The notes beneath the pieces are model-generated. The model had not been told where the DNA came from, did not search any database, and was given only the letters and a program-made list of their open reading frames with translations. From positions 1 to 42,571 of the forward strand of contig JAFRVI010000048.1 in the NCBI GenBank assembly GCA_017438525.1: a stretch of DNA of 42,571 bases, read 5' to 3'. The translations under genes and the position numbers were made by a program. The DNA is from Clostridia bacterium (GTDB lineage Bacteria > Bacillota > Clostridia > Oscillospirales > RGIG8002). Shown here in pieces: positions 24,618-33,318 of this stretch (positions are counted from its first letter, which is position 1; the number at the start of each line of letters is the position of its first letter).

Positions 24618-27068
24618 TTACGCGCGCTTTTTGCTCTTCTTATTCGTCAGCGCGAGGCCGCATCCGGAGATGAGCGCCGTGACGACGAAGACGAAGGTCA
24701 GAGTCATATCTCTGCCGATGTCGCCCGTCTTGGAATTTTTGTTCATTCCCTCGGGGTTGCCGTCGGCGTCGAGCTTCTGATACGCCTGCAGATCGGAGAT
24801 GTAGATCGAGGTGGAGCCGGAGATGTTGACCGACAGCGTAAAGGCGTCGGGCGCCGGAATCATCGGATGACTGCCGCTCATGATCGCCTGTTCGTTCTCG
24901 AGCTGCTCCTCAAAGGAGGCGGTGGGGACCTTCAGCTCGGAGTACTTCTCGGCGAGCTCCATGTCGGAGATCTGCCAGTAGTACCAGCCGGGGCCGTCGT
25001 AGGGCTTGGTGGAGTTCGTCGCCGCGCTCTCCCAGGTGTAGTTGACGTTGCTGAGCGCAAGCTGCAGATACTTGCCGCGGGCGTACTCCTCCTTTTCGAC
25101 GGCGACGTACATACGGATGCCGGAGATGTACTTATACTCGCTGCCGAAGGGGTTGTTGTAAACGGCGTTGCCGTTGTAGTTCGAGAAGGAGAAGTTGGTC
25201 TTGCCGCGGTTCAGCTTGAACTGAATTCCGAAGTCGGCCTCGGTGTCTATGAACGCCTTGTCTTCGGTGACGGACGCGACCGCGTTCTCAAGGGTGATAC
25301 CGGGGTTGCCGGTGATGTTGTCCCAACTCTTGAAGGAGTTGAGGTTGACGTATTTGATCTCGCCCTTCTCAAGTCCGTCCAGCGCCTTGCGGAGTTTCTC
25401 GCAGGCGGCGTTGACGTCCTCGACCTCGGCGGAGGAGGAGTTGAAGGTCGTCTGCGCGGAAAGCAGCGCGCGGTCGAGCGCCTTCATGGAGGCGGCGCTG
25501 AATTCGTATTCGTCGACGTTCTGCGCTTCGCCTATCAGAGCGGCGAGCTCCGAAAGACTGACCGCGTTGTCGTTGGTCTCCTTCTTATAATACTCGAAGT
25601 CGGAGATGTAGAAGGTCGCGCCAGCGGAGGGCATTACGACTTCAAACTGGAAGATGTAGCCGGGGTTCGGCATCTTCTCCTCGCCGGAGAGCTCGGAGAA
25701 CGGGACGTAGACGTAGCCGGGGCCATCGAAGGTGATGACGTAGGGATCGCCCTTGCCCGCGCCGTCGATGGTTATCTTCTGCTCGCAGGCGGTCGTTATG
25801 TCGGCGTTGCCGCCGAGGGTGATCTTGAAGCCGGTGGTCGTCTTGGTCGCGCTGTCGTATCTCTTAAACTTGGAGTAGTCGGGAGAGGATACGTAGAAAC
25901 GGATGCCGGTGTAGCCGGTATGCGCGATGCCGCCGAAGATGTCGGAGGGCATTCTCGTGAAGCTGGTGGTGTTGGGGCGGAAGTTCTGGAAGATGATCGA
26001 GCTGGTGTCGCTCTTGCCGACTACCTTGATGATCTGCTTTGAGCCCTCGGCGCCGAACTTGGCGATCTCGGCTTCGTCGGTGACAAGCGTCATCGTGCCG
26101 TTCTTGGCGTACGCTTTGGCGAGATCCTCGTCGGTCCAGTTCTCGATACCGGGCAGCTTCTTGCTGGAGATGGTCAGCGGAACGAGCTGGTCGATCGCTT
26201 CCTGGAGCTGAACGGCGAACTTTTCTTTCTGGGTCGCGCTGGTGGCGGCCTTCGCCTGATCGTAGACCTTCTTGAAGGCCTTCCATGAGCTCGAGGTGTA
26301 TTCGGCCCAGCGCTTCGTGGCGCCGTCCGCCATTACCTTGGAGTAGGAGACGCCGCCTTCTTTGCTGAAGCAGGCGAGGTCGGACATCGTAAGGAAGCCG
26401 GTGCCGACGGTCGTTCTGCCGACGTCTACGGAGATGAAGTTTATCTCCGTAAGCTGTTCGTCGGTGATGCCGACGGTGGAGTCGGCGGTGTTGACGAAGT
26501 ACTTATACGCCGCCTTCTCCTCCTCGCTCTCGGGGATGTCGAAGAAAACGTAGATGTTGTTGTTCGCTTCGCGGTCGGCGTACTTGAACTTGACGCTCGC
26601 GGTGAAGTCGTGGTCGGTTCCCTGCGCGCCGATGGTCAGCGTGATGTTCTGCGTGATGCTCTTGGAGTTGAGCTGCACGCGCATTCCGTCGAAGGCGGAG
26701 AGGTCCGCGCTGCCGTCCTCAAGCGTGAAGGGGTTGCCGGCGAGCTCGGTAACGTCGGCACCGAGCGACGCGTCCGCAAGCTGCGAAACGGCGGTGAAAA
26801 CGTTGCCGCTCGACGCCTTCTTCGGCGAGATGGTCAGAACGCCGGCTTCGCTGTTGGTGACGCTGCCGCCGTTGCCCATCGTCATACCGACTGGCGGAGT
26901 CGCCGTCTTCGCGATGGCTCCCCAGGCGGCAAAGCCCTTGAGCTTCGTGGAGACGAACGCCTCGTAGTACGGTTCGTCATCTTCCGCGGAAGCGCCTATC
27001 GGGAAGAGCCCGGTGAAAAGCGCTCCGACAAGGGAGATAACGAGTATGAACGTAAGGATCTTTTTCAT
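24618..27068 (-). CDS. Secreted, membrane-anchored repeat protein (paralogue 2)
   Basis: 816 residues. Signal peptide 1-28 (cleavage near ASA-ED). Three beta-rich units (about 35-237, 303-497, 572-766) share a core G-[IM]-R-[FMV] strand (DGMRVQL 127, TGIRFYV 387, SGIRMYV 649), a later aromatic strand (NIYVFFDI 171, GYVYVPFSEL 451, GWYYWQISDM 694) and an ending [IM]-S-D-[FL]-x-x-[FY] (228, 488, 758). Between them lie FIVAR-like helical modules (about 245-300 and 500-568, for example LSELAALIGEAQNVDEYEFS). The C-terminus has NSKTG where LPXTG would stand, a membrane helix and KKSKKRA, a sortase-type layout with a non-canonical motif. RBS AAGGAGG. The function is unknown; adhesion or glycan binding is inferred. 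It follows its paralogue by 30 bases. Confidence 0.85.
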   Translation of the reverse strand: MKKILTFILVISLVGALFTGLFPIGASAEDDEPYYEAFVSTKLKGFAAWGAIAKTATPPVGMTMGNGGSVTNSEAGVLTISPKKASSGNVFTAVSQLADASLGADVTELAGNPFTLEDGSADLSAFDGMRVQLNSKSITQNITLTIGAQGTDHDFTASVKFKYADREANNNIYVFFDIPESEEEKAAYKYFVNTADSTVGITDEQLTEINFISVDVGRTTVGTGFLTMSDLACFSKEGGVSYSKVMADGATKRWAEYTSSSWKAFKKVYDQAKAATSATQKEKFAVQLQEAIDQLVPLTISSKKLPGIENWTDEDLAKAYAKNGTMTLVTDEAEIAKFGAEGSKQIIKVVGKSDTSSIIFQNFRPNTTSFTRMPSDIFGGIAHTGYTGIRFYVSSPDYSKFKRYDSATKTTTGFKITLGGNADITTACEQKITIDGAGKGDPYVITFDGPGYVYVPFSELSGEEKMPNPGYIFQFEVVMPSAGATFYISDFEYYKKETNDNAVSLSELAALIGEAQNVDEYEFSAASMKALDRALLSAQTTFNSSSAEVEDVNAACEKLRKALDGLEKGEIKYVNLNSFKSWDNITGNPGITLENAVASVTEDKAFIDTEADFGIQFKLNRGKTNFSFSNYNGNAVYNNPFGSEYKYISGIRMYVAVEKEEYARGKYLQLALSNVNYTWESAATNSTKPYDGPGWYYWQISDMELAEKYSELKVPTASFEEQLENEQAIMSGSHPMIPAPDAFTLSVNISGSTSIYISDLQAYQKLDADGNPEGMNKNSKTGDIGRDMTLTFVFVVTALISGCGLALTNKKSKKRA

Positions 27069-27098
27069 AGGTCATTTCCTCCTTTTCCCGACACGCGC

Positions 27099-29564
27099 TC
27101 AGCGACCGCTGCGCTTAGCGCGGGAGGCCTTTTTGGTCATCATCAGCATGCAGGCGGCGAACGCGAGCAGACTGACGGCTATCGTCGGCAGCAGCGATAC
27201 GAGCTCCTCGGATCCGGGCAGGTCGCCGTCGAGCGGGTTACCCTCGTCGTCGAGGATCTTATACGCCGCTATGTCGGACAGGCAGTAGAACGCTTCCTGA
27301 ACGAGATAGCTTCCCTGGATATTGATCGCGAAGTAATCCAGGAACTCGTAGTCGAGCGAGTAGTTGTTGTTGGAAAGCTTGAAGCTGTTGAAGGGGAAGT
27401 AAACGTAGCCGCTCTCCTTCATATCGGACGTGTCGACGGTGCAGGTCGCGGTCAGTATCGGCATGAACGCGTTGCAGTTGCCGATCGTCATGGACATACG
27501 GGTCGGAGTGCCGCCCTTCGGCATATAGAGGTAAACGCGGATGCCGTCGTAGCCGGTGGCGTTCCTGCCGCCGAACGGCGTTGTTACGGCTTCGAGGCGC
27601 TTATACTCAGCGCTCTCGCCGGAGTTCGCGTTGGAGTAGCTGTAAAGCTGGATCGCGCCGGACTTGTATTCGATCAGCAGGCCGGCGTCGGTGACGTCGT
27701 TGCCGTTCTCGTCCTTGGCGAGATACGCCTGATCTCTCGTGATCGAGAAGTTGCCGCCGTTACTGACCATCTGCTTGAGCTGGTCGGCGGTCCAGGGCGC
27801 GAAGCCGGGGAAGCGGAGCAGCGCGTACTGCGGCTTCTTGAGGTTGGCGACCGCGAAGGAGAGCTTCTCGTATTCGGCGTCGATCTCCGCCTGGGTGACG
27901 TTCTGCTTGCCGGCGATCTTCAGCGCGGCGTTCTTTTCGTTGATGAGTTTCTCCCAGGACTGTCTGGACCAGAAGCTCTCTTCATATTCGTTTTCGATCT
28001 CTTCAATGAGGTTGACAAGCTTCGCCTTCTCGGCCTTCGTGTCAACGATGATGTACGCCTTGACGTCGGTTATCGCGACCTCGACGCCGTTGGTGATCTC
28101 GTTGAACTTCAGACCGAAGGTATCGAGCTTATCCATATATTCGGGGAGTTTATCCTGATTATCGAATGAGGAGAAAGGTACGAGATAGTAGCCGCTTTCC
28201 TTGACGTCGTCGATGCGGGCGGTGAAGATCTGGTTGGGTTCTTCGCCGTAGGTACCGATGATGACGTCAACGGACTTGGCGCGGCTCTCGGGGATGTTGC
28301 TGAAGTTCATGTAGAAGCGGAGGCCGGTGTAGCCACTCATATCCTTGCCGAAGAAATCGTCGTTGATCGGGATCGGCTGACCGTCTTCCATCTTCTCTTC
28401 ACGGTCGTAGTTCATGAACTCCATCCAGCCCTCGACCTCGGTGCAGACGAGTTTGAGGAGCTTCAGCGAAGCGTTCGGGCCCGCGGCGCGCTCCCACTGC
28501 TTCGTGCTGGAATTGTATTCGAGGGTATAAACGTCTTCGACGTCGTCGTAGTCGTAAACGAAATCCTTCTGGTTGTTGGTGACGAGCGAGGCGCGGCAGT
28601 AAAGCTGCTCGTACATCTCGTTTATGTCCTCGGTCTTGTACGCGCGGAAGCCCTTGATGTCAAACAGCTTCAGCTGCGGCTCGCCCAGCTTCGCGATGGC
28701 GGCGTCGAGGGCGGCCTTCTTGCTGTTGACGCTGGACTTCTTGCCGTTCAGCGTTTCCTTGATGTAAGCTTCGTAAGCGGCGGTGTACTCCTCGTAGGCG
28801 TCGGGGTCGTATTCGTCCGCGCCGTAGAGGGCGTTGACCGCGGCCATCGCCTCAAGATAGGACTCGGTGAAGTTGAAGAAACGGAAATCGCTGATGAGCA
28901 GCTGCATCCCCGCCTTCGTGCCGTGGACGGTGATATCCATGCGGGTGAAGGCGAGCGGATCGAAGCCGTCGTCAACGTTGAAGTCGGTGAACTTGAAGTA
29001 CATATAGTCGCCGCCGTCCGCTACCGAGCCGAGCGCTCCGGTCTTGGAAGCGTCTTTCATGACGGCCTTCTTGTCGCCGTCGGAAAGCGTCATCTCAAGC
29101 CAGCAGCCCGCCGCGTCCGCGCCGAGCATATTCGTGTTCACCCAGAGGCAGAGGCCCTCGAAGGTGCCGGTGCCGGGAGAAGCGATCGAGAACGATTTTG
29201 CGCTCTCGTCGTAGCGATTGGTAAACTCGGGCACGACAGCGTTGCCGTCCGCGTCGAAGTTCGAGAACGCCGCGTCTCCGTCTTCGTTAGCGGTGATCAG
29301 AAGACTCTTTGTGGGAGCGAATTTCGTCGTGCCGCTTGTGACGGAGGGCTTCCTTCCTATATCAAAGGAAAGAGTCGCGTTCGTCGCAGCGACGTTCGTC
29401 AAGTCGTCGGCGGACCAGCTCTCGAGCGCATACATCTGCACGTTCTCGATGCCGTAGTCCTGCGCGGCTGAAGCGAGCATGGGTATGACCGCCGTGAACA
29501 TGGTCATAATAAGCCCTGCAAGCACCGCGACCGCGACCGATTTTTTAATCGATCTCTTAATCAT
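27099..29564 (-). CDS. Secreted, membrane-anchored repeat protein (paralogue 1)
   Basis: 821 residues, the same architecture as the downstream gene. Signal peptide 1-34 (cleavage near ASA-AQ). Beta units lie at about 42-232, 298-508 and 580-771, with strands FEGLCLWV (135), TGLRFYM (413) and DGIRVYL (673), aromatic strands GDYMYFKFTDF (185), GYYLVPFSSF (458) and GYVYFPFNSF (719), and endings ISDFRFF, ITDVKAY and LSDIAAY. Helical FIVAR-like linkers lie at about 235-295 and 510-577. Units 2 and 3 open with hydrophobic F-x-x-[YW]-[KT]-x-[ED] (GFRAYKTED, GFAPWTAD). The C-terminus is DLPGSEE, a membrane helix (residues about 789-808) and a basic tail, so anchoring is likely by the helix. RBS GGAGG. 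It is first in the leftward pair and divergent from the SGNH-like lipoprotein. Confidence 0.85.
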   Translation of the reverse strand: MIKRSIKKSVAVAVLAGLIMTMFTAVIPMLASAAQDYGIENVQMYALESWSADDLTNVAATNATLSFDIGRKPSVTSGTTKFAPTKSLLITANEDGDAAFSNFDADGNAVVPEFTNRYDESAKSFSIASPGTGTFEGLCLWVNTNMLGADAAGCWLEMTLSDGDKKAVMKDASKTGALGSVADGGDYMYFKFTDFNVDDGFDPLAFTRMDITVHGTKAGMQLLISDFRFFNFTESYLEAMAAVNALYGADEYDPDAYEEYTAAYEAYIKETLNGKKSSVNSKKAALDAAIAKLGEPQLKLFDIKGFRAYKTEDINEMYEQLYCRASLVTNNQKDFVYDYDDVEDVYTLEYNSSTKQWERAAGPNASLKLLKLVCTEVEGWMEFMNYDREEKMEDGQPIPINDDFFGKDMSGYTGLRFYMNFSNIPESRAKSVDVIIGTYGEEPNQIFTARIDDVKESGYYLVPFSSFDNQDKLPEYMDKLDTFGLKFNEITNGVEVAITDVKAYIIVDTKAEKAKLVNLIEEIENEYEESFWSRQSWEKLINEKNAALKIAGKQNVTQAEIDAEYEKLSFAVANLKKPQYALLRFPGFAPWTADQLKQMVSNGGNFSITRDQAYLAKDENGNDVTDAGLLIEYKSGAIQLYSYSNANSGESAEYKRLEAVTTPFGGRNATGYDGIRVYLYMPKGGTPTRMSMTIGNCNAFMPILTATCTVDTSDMKESGYVYFPFNSFKLSNNNYSLDYEFLDYFAINIQGSYLVQEAFYCLSDIAAYKILDDEGNPLDGDLPGSEELVSLLPTIAVSLLAFAACMLMMTKKASRAKRSGR

Positions 29565-29688
29565 GATGTGACCTCCGGAATCAGGATTTTCTCTTCTCCG
29601 CCTCAGAGGCAGAGATAACTACCCATAGTTACACAACATACGATAGGTATTATTATTATATTTCCTAATATACTAATTTTCTTGTCGG

Positions 29689-29721
29689 TTTGTGATATTA
29701 TTACGAATTTGTGATATTATT
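29689..29721. promoter_or_regulatory. Tandem 14-bp direct repeat, candidate regulator site
   Basis: TTTGTGATATTATT occurs at 29689-29702 and again at 29708-29721, separated by ACGAA, a 19-base period (just under two helix turns). It is in the AT-rich 303-base region between the divergent surface-protein and SGNH-like genes. The rest of that region holds the promoter at 29798 and no gene. Confidence 0.6.
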
Positions 29722-29797
29722 GAAAAGTTTTTTAAATTATTTTCATATGTAATATATCCCAAACCGGCAAAAAGGAGCGTTTGGAATCCCGAACGAC

Positions 29798-29826
29798 TTG
29801 ACTTTGCGCCGCCGCGGCGTTATAAT
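29798..29826 (+). promoter_or_regulatory. Promoter of the SGNH-like lipoprotein
   Basis: TTGACT (29798-29803), 17 bases containing GCCGCCGCGGCG, TATAAT (29821-29826), 42 bases before the GTG start. Confidence 0.85.
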
Positions 29827-29867
29827 TCAGATGGAAAGTCCCTGAAACAACGCAGGAGGTGAACGTC

Positions 29868-31307
29868 GTGAAACGATCCCTTTCAATAATAATTCTTGCG
29901 GCGCTGCTCCTGTCTCTGACTCAGCTCTGCGGCTGCAGCTGGCTCGAAGGAATATTCTATCCGGAATCCGAACGGCTCGACTTCGGTTCCAACGAGAAGG
30001 AGGAAACGCCGGATACGAAATACGAGCCGCTTTATGATAACGACGGCAACAAGATCAGCGACGCGCCGCTGACGAATATCGAGCTGCGCGCGCGCTCATT
30101 CAGCGCGGCAACGCAGCTGACTCCCGAGCGCATTGAGGGCGGAACGCTCTACGCCGGCAACCTCATACGCCTTGCCCGCGTGCTCAAGCGCTGCGAGGCG
30201 GCCTTTATTAAAGAAGAGACGCCTCCCTACTTCTCGAGCGAAGACAGCGCGCCGAAGCAGACGCCGCCCGACCCGACGGTCGACCGTTCACCCGTTACGG
30301 TCGGCTTCTGCGGCAGCGGCGCGATGGCGGGCGCGGGCGTCGAATACATGAAGGACGCCTATCCCTTCGCGATACGGCGCTGGTTCGCCGACACCTACGG
30401 CAGCGATAATTTCAACTTCCTCTTCAAAGCCGTTTCGGAAAGTGATTCGCGCTACGGTGCGCACGACGTCGGCAGAAACCTCATAAACGAGGGTGCGGAC
30501 ATCGTCTTTATCGACTACTCGGTCGCGGATATGAAAAACCCCGAAGCGAAGGAGACCTTCGAGGTCATCGTCCGGCGTCTGCTGACTGCCGAAAAACCCA
30601 TCGCCGTTGTAATACTCTGCACGATGGACGCCTCAGGCAAATCCGACTACGCGAACGAGCTCGAAATTGCCCGCGCGTACGGCTGTCCGGTCATCAGTCT
30701 GCGCCACGCGGTCGCGCAGGAACTCGCGGCGGGCAAGTTCTTCTTCTCATCGCTGACCGACGACGGCTTCAATCTCGGGCTTAACGGCCACGCCTTCTTC
30801 GGCGAGCTGGTCGCGAACTTCCTCGAAAACGTCCGCCGGCAGCTCGGCGAAATAAACACGGACGCGGATATCCCCGTCCCCGCCGTCGGACTCACCCCCT
30901 GCCGCTATATGAACGGCTGGCTCTTCACGAACTACAAGCGCCCGGTAAGCTTCGGCAGCTTCGTCCGCTACGGCCTGCGCTACGATATCTTCGACCGCGC
31001 CGGCTGGGAGTGCGCTGCGCCCGGCGGCGCTCCGCTGGTCTATCAGGTGGACGCGCAGTATATCACGCTGATGTACTGGAAGGTCGTCAACCGCACGGGC
31101 GGACGCCTCGAGGTCTACGTCGACGGCGCGCACGCCGCGACGCTCGAATGCGACTTCATCGACGGCGGCGAGGACTGCGCCGGCTACGCCACCGTCTACG
31201 CCGGCAGCGAATACGCGACGCACACCGTCGAGATCTATATGTCCGCGGAGAAGAACAAGGGCTCCACCGGCGAGCGCGTCTGCCTGCTCGCGATAATGAC
31301 GGCGTAA
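29868..31307 (+). CDS. Lipoprotein with SGNH-hydrolase fold lacking catalytic residues
   Basis: 479 residues from GTG at 29868, chosen because AGGAGGT ends 7 bases before it (a GTG at 29859 lies inside the RBS). Signal peptide with lipobox LCGC (Cys at 23). A charged linker leads to an SGNH/GDSL-like domain (about 143-325): VTVGFCGSGAMAGAG, ESDSRYGAHDVGRNLI, ADIVFIDYSVAD, RRLLTAEKPIAVVIL, DDGFNLGLNGHAFFGELVANFL. Against the usual GGSIT, AGIGG, VND and DxHPN blocks, the nucleophile Ser is Gly, the block-II Gly-Gly is Ser-Glu, Asn is Ala and His is Asn. A beta-sandwich-like C-terminal domain (about 355-479) follows. It is probably a non-catalytic binding protein. It is divergent from the two surface repeat proteins. 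Confidence 0.82.
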   Translation: MKRSLSIIILAALLLSLTQLCGCSWLEGIFYPESERLDFGSNEKEETPDTKYEPLYDNDGNKISDAPLTNIELRARSFSAATQLTPERIEGGTLYAGNLIRLARVLKRCEAAFIKEETPPYFSSEDSAPKQTPPDPTVDRSPVTVGFCGSGAMAGAGVEYMKDAYPFAIRRWFADTYGSDNFNFLFKAVSESDSRYGAHDVGRNLINEGADIVFIDYSVADMKNPEAKETFEVIVRRLLTAEKPIAVVILCTMDASGKSDYANELEIARAYGCPVISLRHAVAQELAAGKFFFSSLTDDGFNLGLNGHAFFGELVANFLENVRRQLGEINTDADIPVPAVGLTPCRYMNGWLFTNYKRPVSFGSFVRYGLRYDIFDRAGWECAAPGGAPLVYQVDAQYITLMYWKVVNRTGGRLEVYVDGAHAATLECDFIDGGEDCAGYATVYAGSEYATHTVEIYMSAEKNKGSTGERVCLLAIMTA

Positions 31308-31342
31308 GGGTCCAAATCCCTTCTACCCCTCTCAAGTATGCA

Positions 31343-31370
31343 AAAACGCCTCCCTCGCGGGAGGCGTTTT
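31343..31370. terminator. Bidirectional terminator
   Basis: AAAACGCCTCCC-TCGC-GGGAGGCGTTTT between convergent genes; an A-run and a T-run flank the stem, so it can serve both the SGNH-like gene and the leftward isomerase gene. Confidence 0.92.
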
Positions 31371-31396
31371 CATTATGTTTACAATGCTTATTCAAC

Positions 31397-32185
31397 TTAC
31401 AGAAGCATGGGCTTGAGATAGTCGACGGTGTACTGGATCCCCTTCTCGCCGAGCTCTCCCTGCCAGACGGCTGAGTGCGGCTCCAGCGAAACGCAGCCGT
31501 CGTAGCCGGCGGCGTAAAGATAGCCCATGAAGGAATGCCAGTCGAAATCGTCGAGTCCCGCGGGAGGGAAGTCCCAGCAGTTATCGCCGAGATAGAGCGT
31601 TCCCTTAACGTGAACGTGGTAGAAATGCTTCGCCCACTTGCGCATCTCCTCGCGCCAGTCCCTGCCGTGAACGACGGCGTGCGACGGGTCGAACTTGATG
31701 CCGAGGCCGGGGACCATCGGGATTATGCGATTCCACGCGCCGGCGTTGTCGAGGAAGTTGTTCCAGTCGCAGTTGTAGAGGCAGACCTTTACGCCGATCT
31801 CGTTGCCGTATTCGACAAGGCGGCGCATATACTTCGCCGCGGCGGCGAAGTCGGCGTCGTCGTCCCAGAGAGTCTGTCCGCGGTTGCAGCCGGTGATGTA
31901 AACGCCGCAGCCGACGGCGGCGGCGGAGCGCATAAGCTCCTTCTCGATCTCGATCTGCGCCTCGTTCAGCGTCCTGTCGGGCAGGAGACGCTCGGTCCCC
32001 CACTGACCGACGGCGGCGACTGAAACGCCGTACTTCTTTATCCACTCGTTTATCTGCGGAACGGCGGCGGTGAATTCGGGAACTCTGTAGTTGTCGTTGA
32101 TATCGAACTCAAGGGCGGAGATGCCCTTTTCCGCAGCGTTGCGGAAGCTGTTTTCATCAAACCATCCGATAATGCCAAGATACAT
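31397..32185 (-). CDS. Sugar phosphate isomerase/epimerase (TIM barrel)
   Basis: 262-residue xylose-isomerase-like TIM-barrel protein (AP_endonuc_2 type). Recognisable strands: GISALEFDINDN, VSVAAVGQWGTE, VGCGVYITGCNRG, VCLYNCDWNNF, LGIKFDPSHAVVHGRDW (metal Asp/His), FYHVHVKGT (His) and GCVSLEPHS (Glu). These give a plausible metal site. The substrate is probably a sugar or cyclitol. RBS GCGAGG. It follows a Gfo/Idh/MocA dehydrogenase gene by 14 bases, a frequent pairing in sugar and inositol catabolism in which the dehydrogenase oxidises a hydroxyl and the isomerase acts on the keto product. No transporter is adjacent. Confidence 0.9.
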   Translation of the reverse strand: MYLGIIGWFDENSFRNAAEKGISALEFDINDNYRVPEFTAAVPQINEWIKKYGVSVAAVGQWGTERLLPDRTLNEAQIEIEKELMRSAAAVGCGVYITGCNRGQTLWDDDADFAAAAKYMRRLVEYGNEIGVKVCLYNCDWNNFLDNAGAWNRIIPMVPGLGIKFDPSHAVVHGRDWREEMRKWAKHFYHVHVKGTLYLGDNCWDFPPAGLDDFDWHSFMGYLYAAGYDGCVSLEPHSAVWQGELGEKGIQYTVDYLKPMLL

Positions 32186-32199
32186 ATCTCTACCTCGCT

Positions 32200-33300
32200 T
32201 TAGTCGTCGTAGGTGAAGAAGACGGGCTTTCCGGTCTCCGCGGACTTATAGATGCCCTCGAGGATGCGGGTGACGACCGCGGCCTGCTCCGGCTTGACCA
32301 GCAGCTCGTTCTCACCGCGTACAGCGCCGTAGAAGGTGTTGGACTCCGCCTCGTCCGGACCGAAGCCCGCGAAGCCGTCGTAGTAGGCGACGCCGCCCTC
32401 GCTGAGGTCGGGCTTCTCGATCGTCATGGCGTCGTTGACGACCTTGTTGATGCGGACGCCGTCGGTGAAGTCGATGCCGCCCTTCGTTCCGCAAAGGGTG
32501 CAGATCGCTTCGCGCGTGTCGAGCATATTGATCGCCCAGGAGGAGTCGATGCTGATGACCGCGCCGTTCTCCATCTTGACGAAGCCGAACGCGGAATCTT
32601 CGACCGTGAACTCGGAGGCGTCGAAGCCGCCCCAGATGTTGCCGGTGTTCTTGCCGTCGCGGCAGATCTTCTTGAAGGTCTGGCCGACCGCCATGACGGG
32701 ACGGTAGTTATTCATATGCCACAGCGTCAGATCGAGCGCGTGGGTGCCGATGTCGATCAGCGGTCCGCCGCCCTGCTCGTCTTCCTTGAGGAAAACGCCC
32801 CAGTTCGGGATCGCTCTGCGGCGCAGCGCGTGGGCGCGGGCGAAGTAGATCTCGCCGAGCTCGCCGTTTTCGACGCGCCTGTGAGCGTAGATCTGCTCCT
32901 TGGTCTGTCTGTTCTGATAGCCGATGGTCAGCAGCTTGCCGTTCTTCTTAGCCGCTTCGCACATCGCGACCGCTTCCTCATAGGAGGTCGCCATGGGCTT
33001 CTCGCAGATGACGTGCTTGCCGGCGTTCAGCGCGTCGATGGTGATGAACGCGTGAGAACGGTTCGGCGTGCAGACGTGTACGCAGTCGATGCTCTCGTCC
33101 TTCAGCAGCTCTTTGTAGTCGACGTACTCGGCAGCGCCCGCGAGCTCGGGATATCTCTGCTTCGTTTCGGTCATTCTCTCGGGGATAATGTCGCAGATCG
33201 CGACGACCTCGACGTCCTTTACTGCTCTGAGGCCCTTGAGGTGTTTGCCGTTGGCGATACCGCCGGTGCCGATTATCGCCGTTCTGATTTTCTGTGCCAT
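32200..33300 (-). CDS. Gfo/Idh/MocA-family oxidoreductase
   Basis: 366-residue NAD(P)-dependent sugar dehydrogenase. The Rossmann start is TAIIGTGGIANGKHLKGL, then VVAICDIIPERM; the hallmark CEKPMATSYEEA (E-K-P) is at about residue 98. GGGPLIDIGTHALDLTLWHM holds the usual catalytic His motif (G-x-x-x-D-x-x-x-H). The C-terminal beta sheet domain carries DSSWAINMLDTREAICTLCGTKGGI. RBS GAGGAGC. It heads the two-gene unit with the isomerase. A perfect 14-base palindrome in its leader (33319-33332) may be an operator. The substrate is unknown. Confidence 0.92.
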   Translation of the reverse strand: MAQKIRTAIIGTGGIANGKHLKGLRAVKDVEVVAICDIIPERMTETKQRYPELAGAAEYVDYKELLKDESIDCVHVCTPNRSHAFITIDALNAGKHVICEKPMATSYEEAVAMCEAAKKNGKLLTIGYQNRQTKEQIYAHRRVENGELGEIYFARAHALRRRAIPNWGVFLKEDEQGGGPLIDIGTHALDLTLWHMNNYRPVMAVGQTFKKICRDGKNTGNIWGGFDASEFTVEDSAFGFVKMENGAVISIDSSWAINMLDTREAICTLCGTKGGIDFTDGVRINKVVNDAMTIEKPDLSEGGVAYYDGFAGFGPDEAESNTFYGAVRGENELLVKPEQAAVVTRILEGIYKSAETGKPVFFTYDD

Positions 33301-33318
33301 GTTGTCAGCTCCTCTTCC

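Noticed and set aside
29868-31307. Active esterase call for the SGNH-like lipoprotein
   Set aside because: The Ser, Gly, Asn and His positions do not carry the needed residues when aligned by the surrounding fold motifs.
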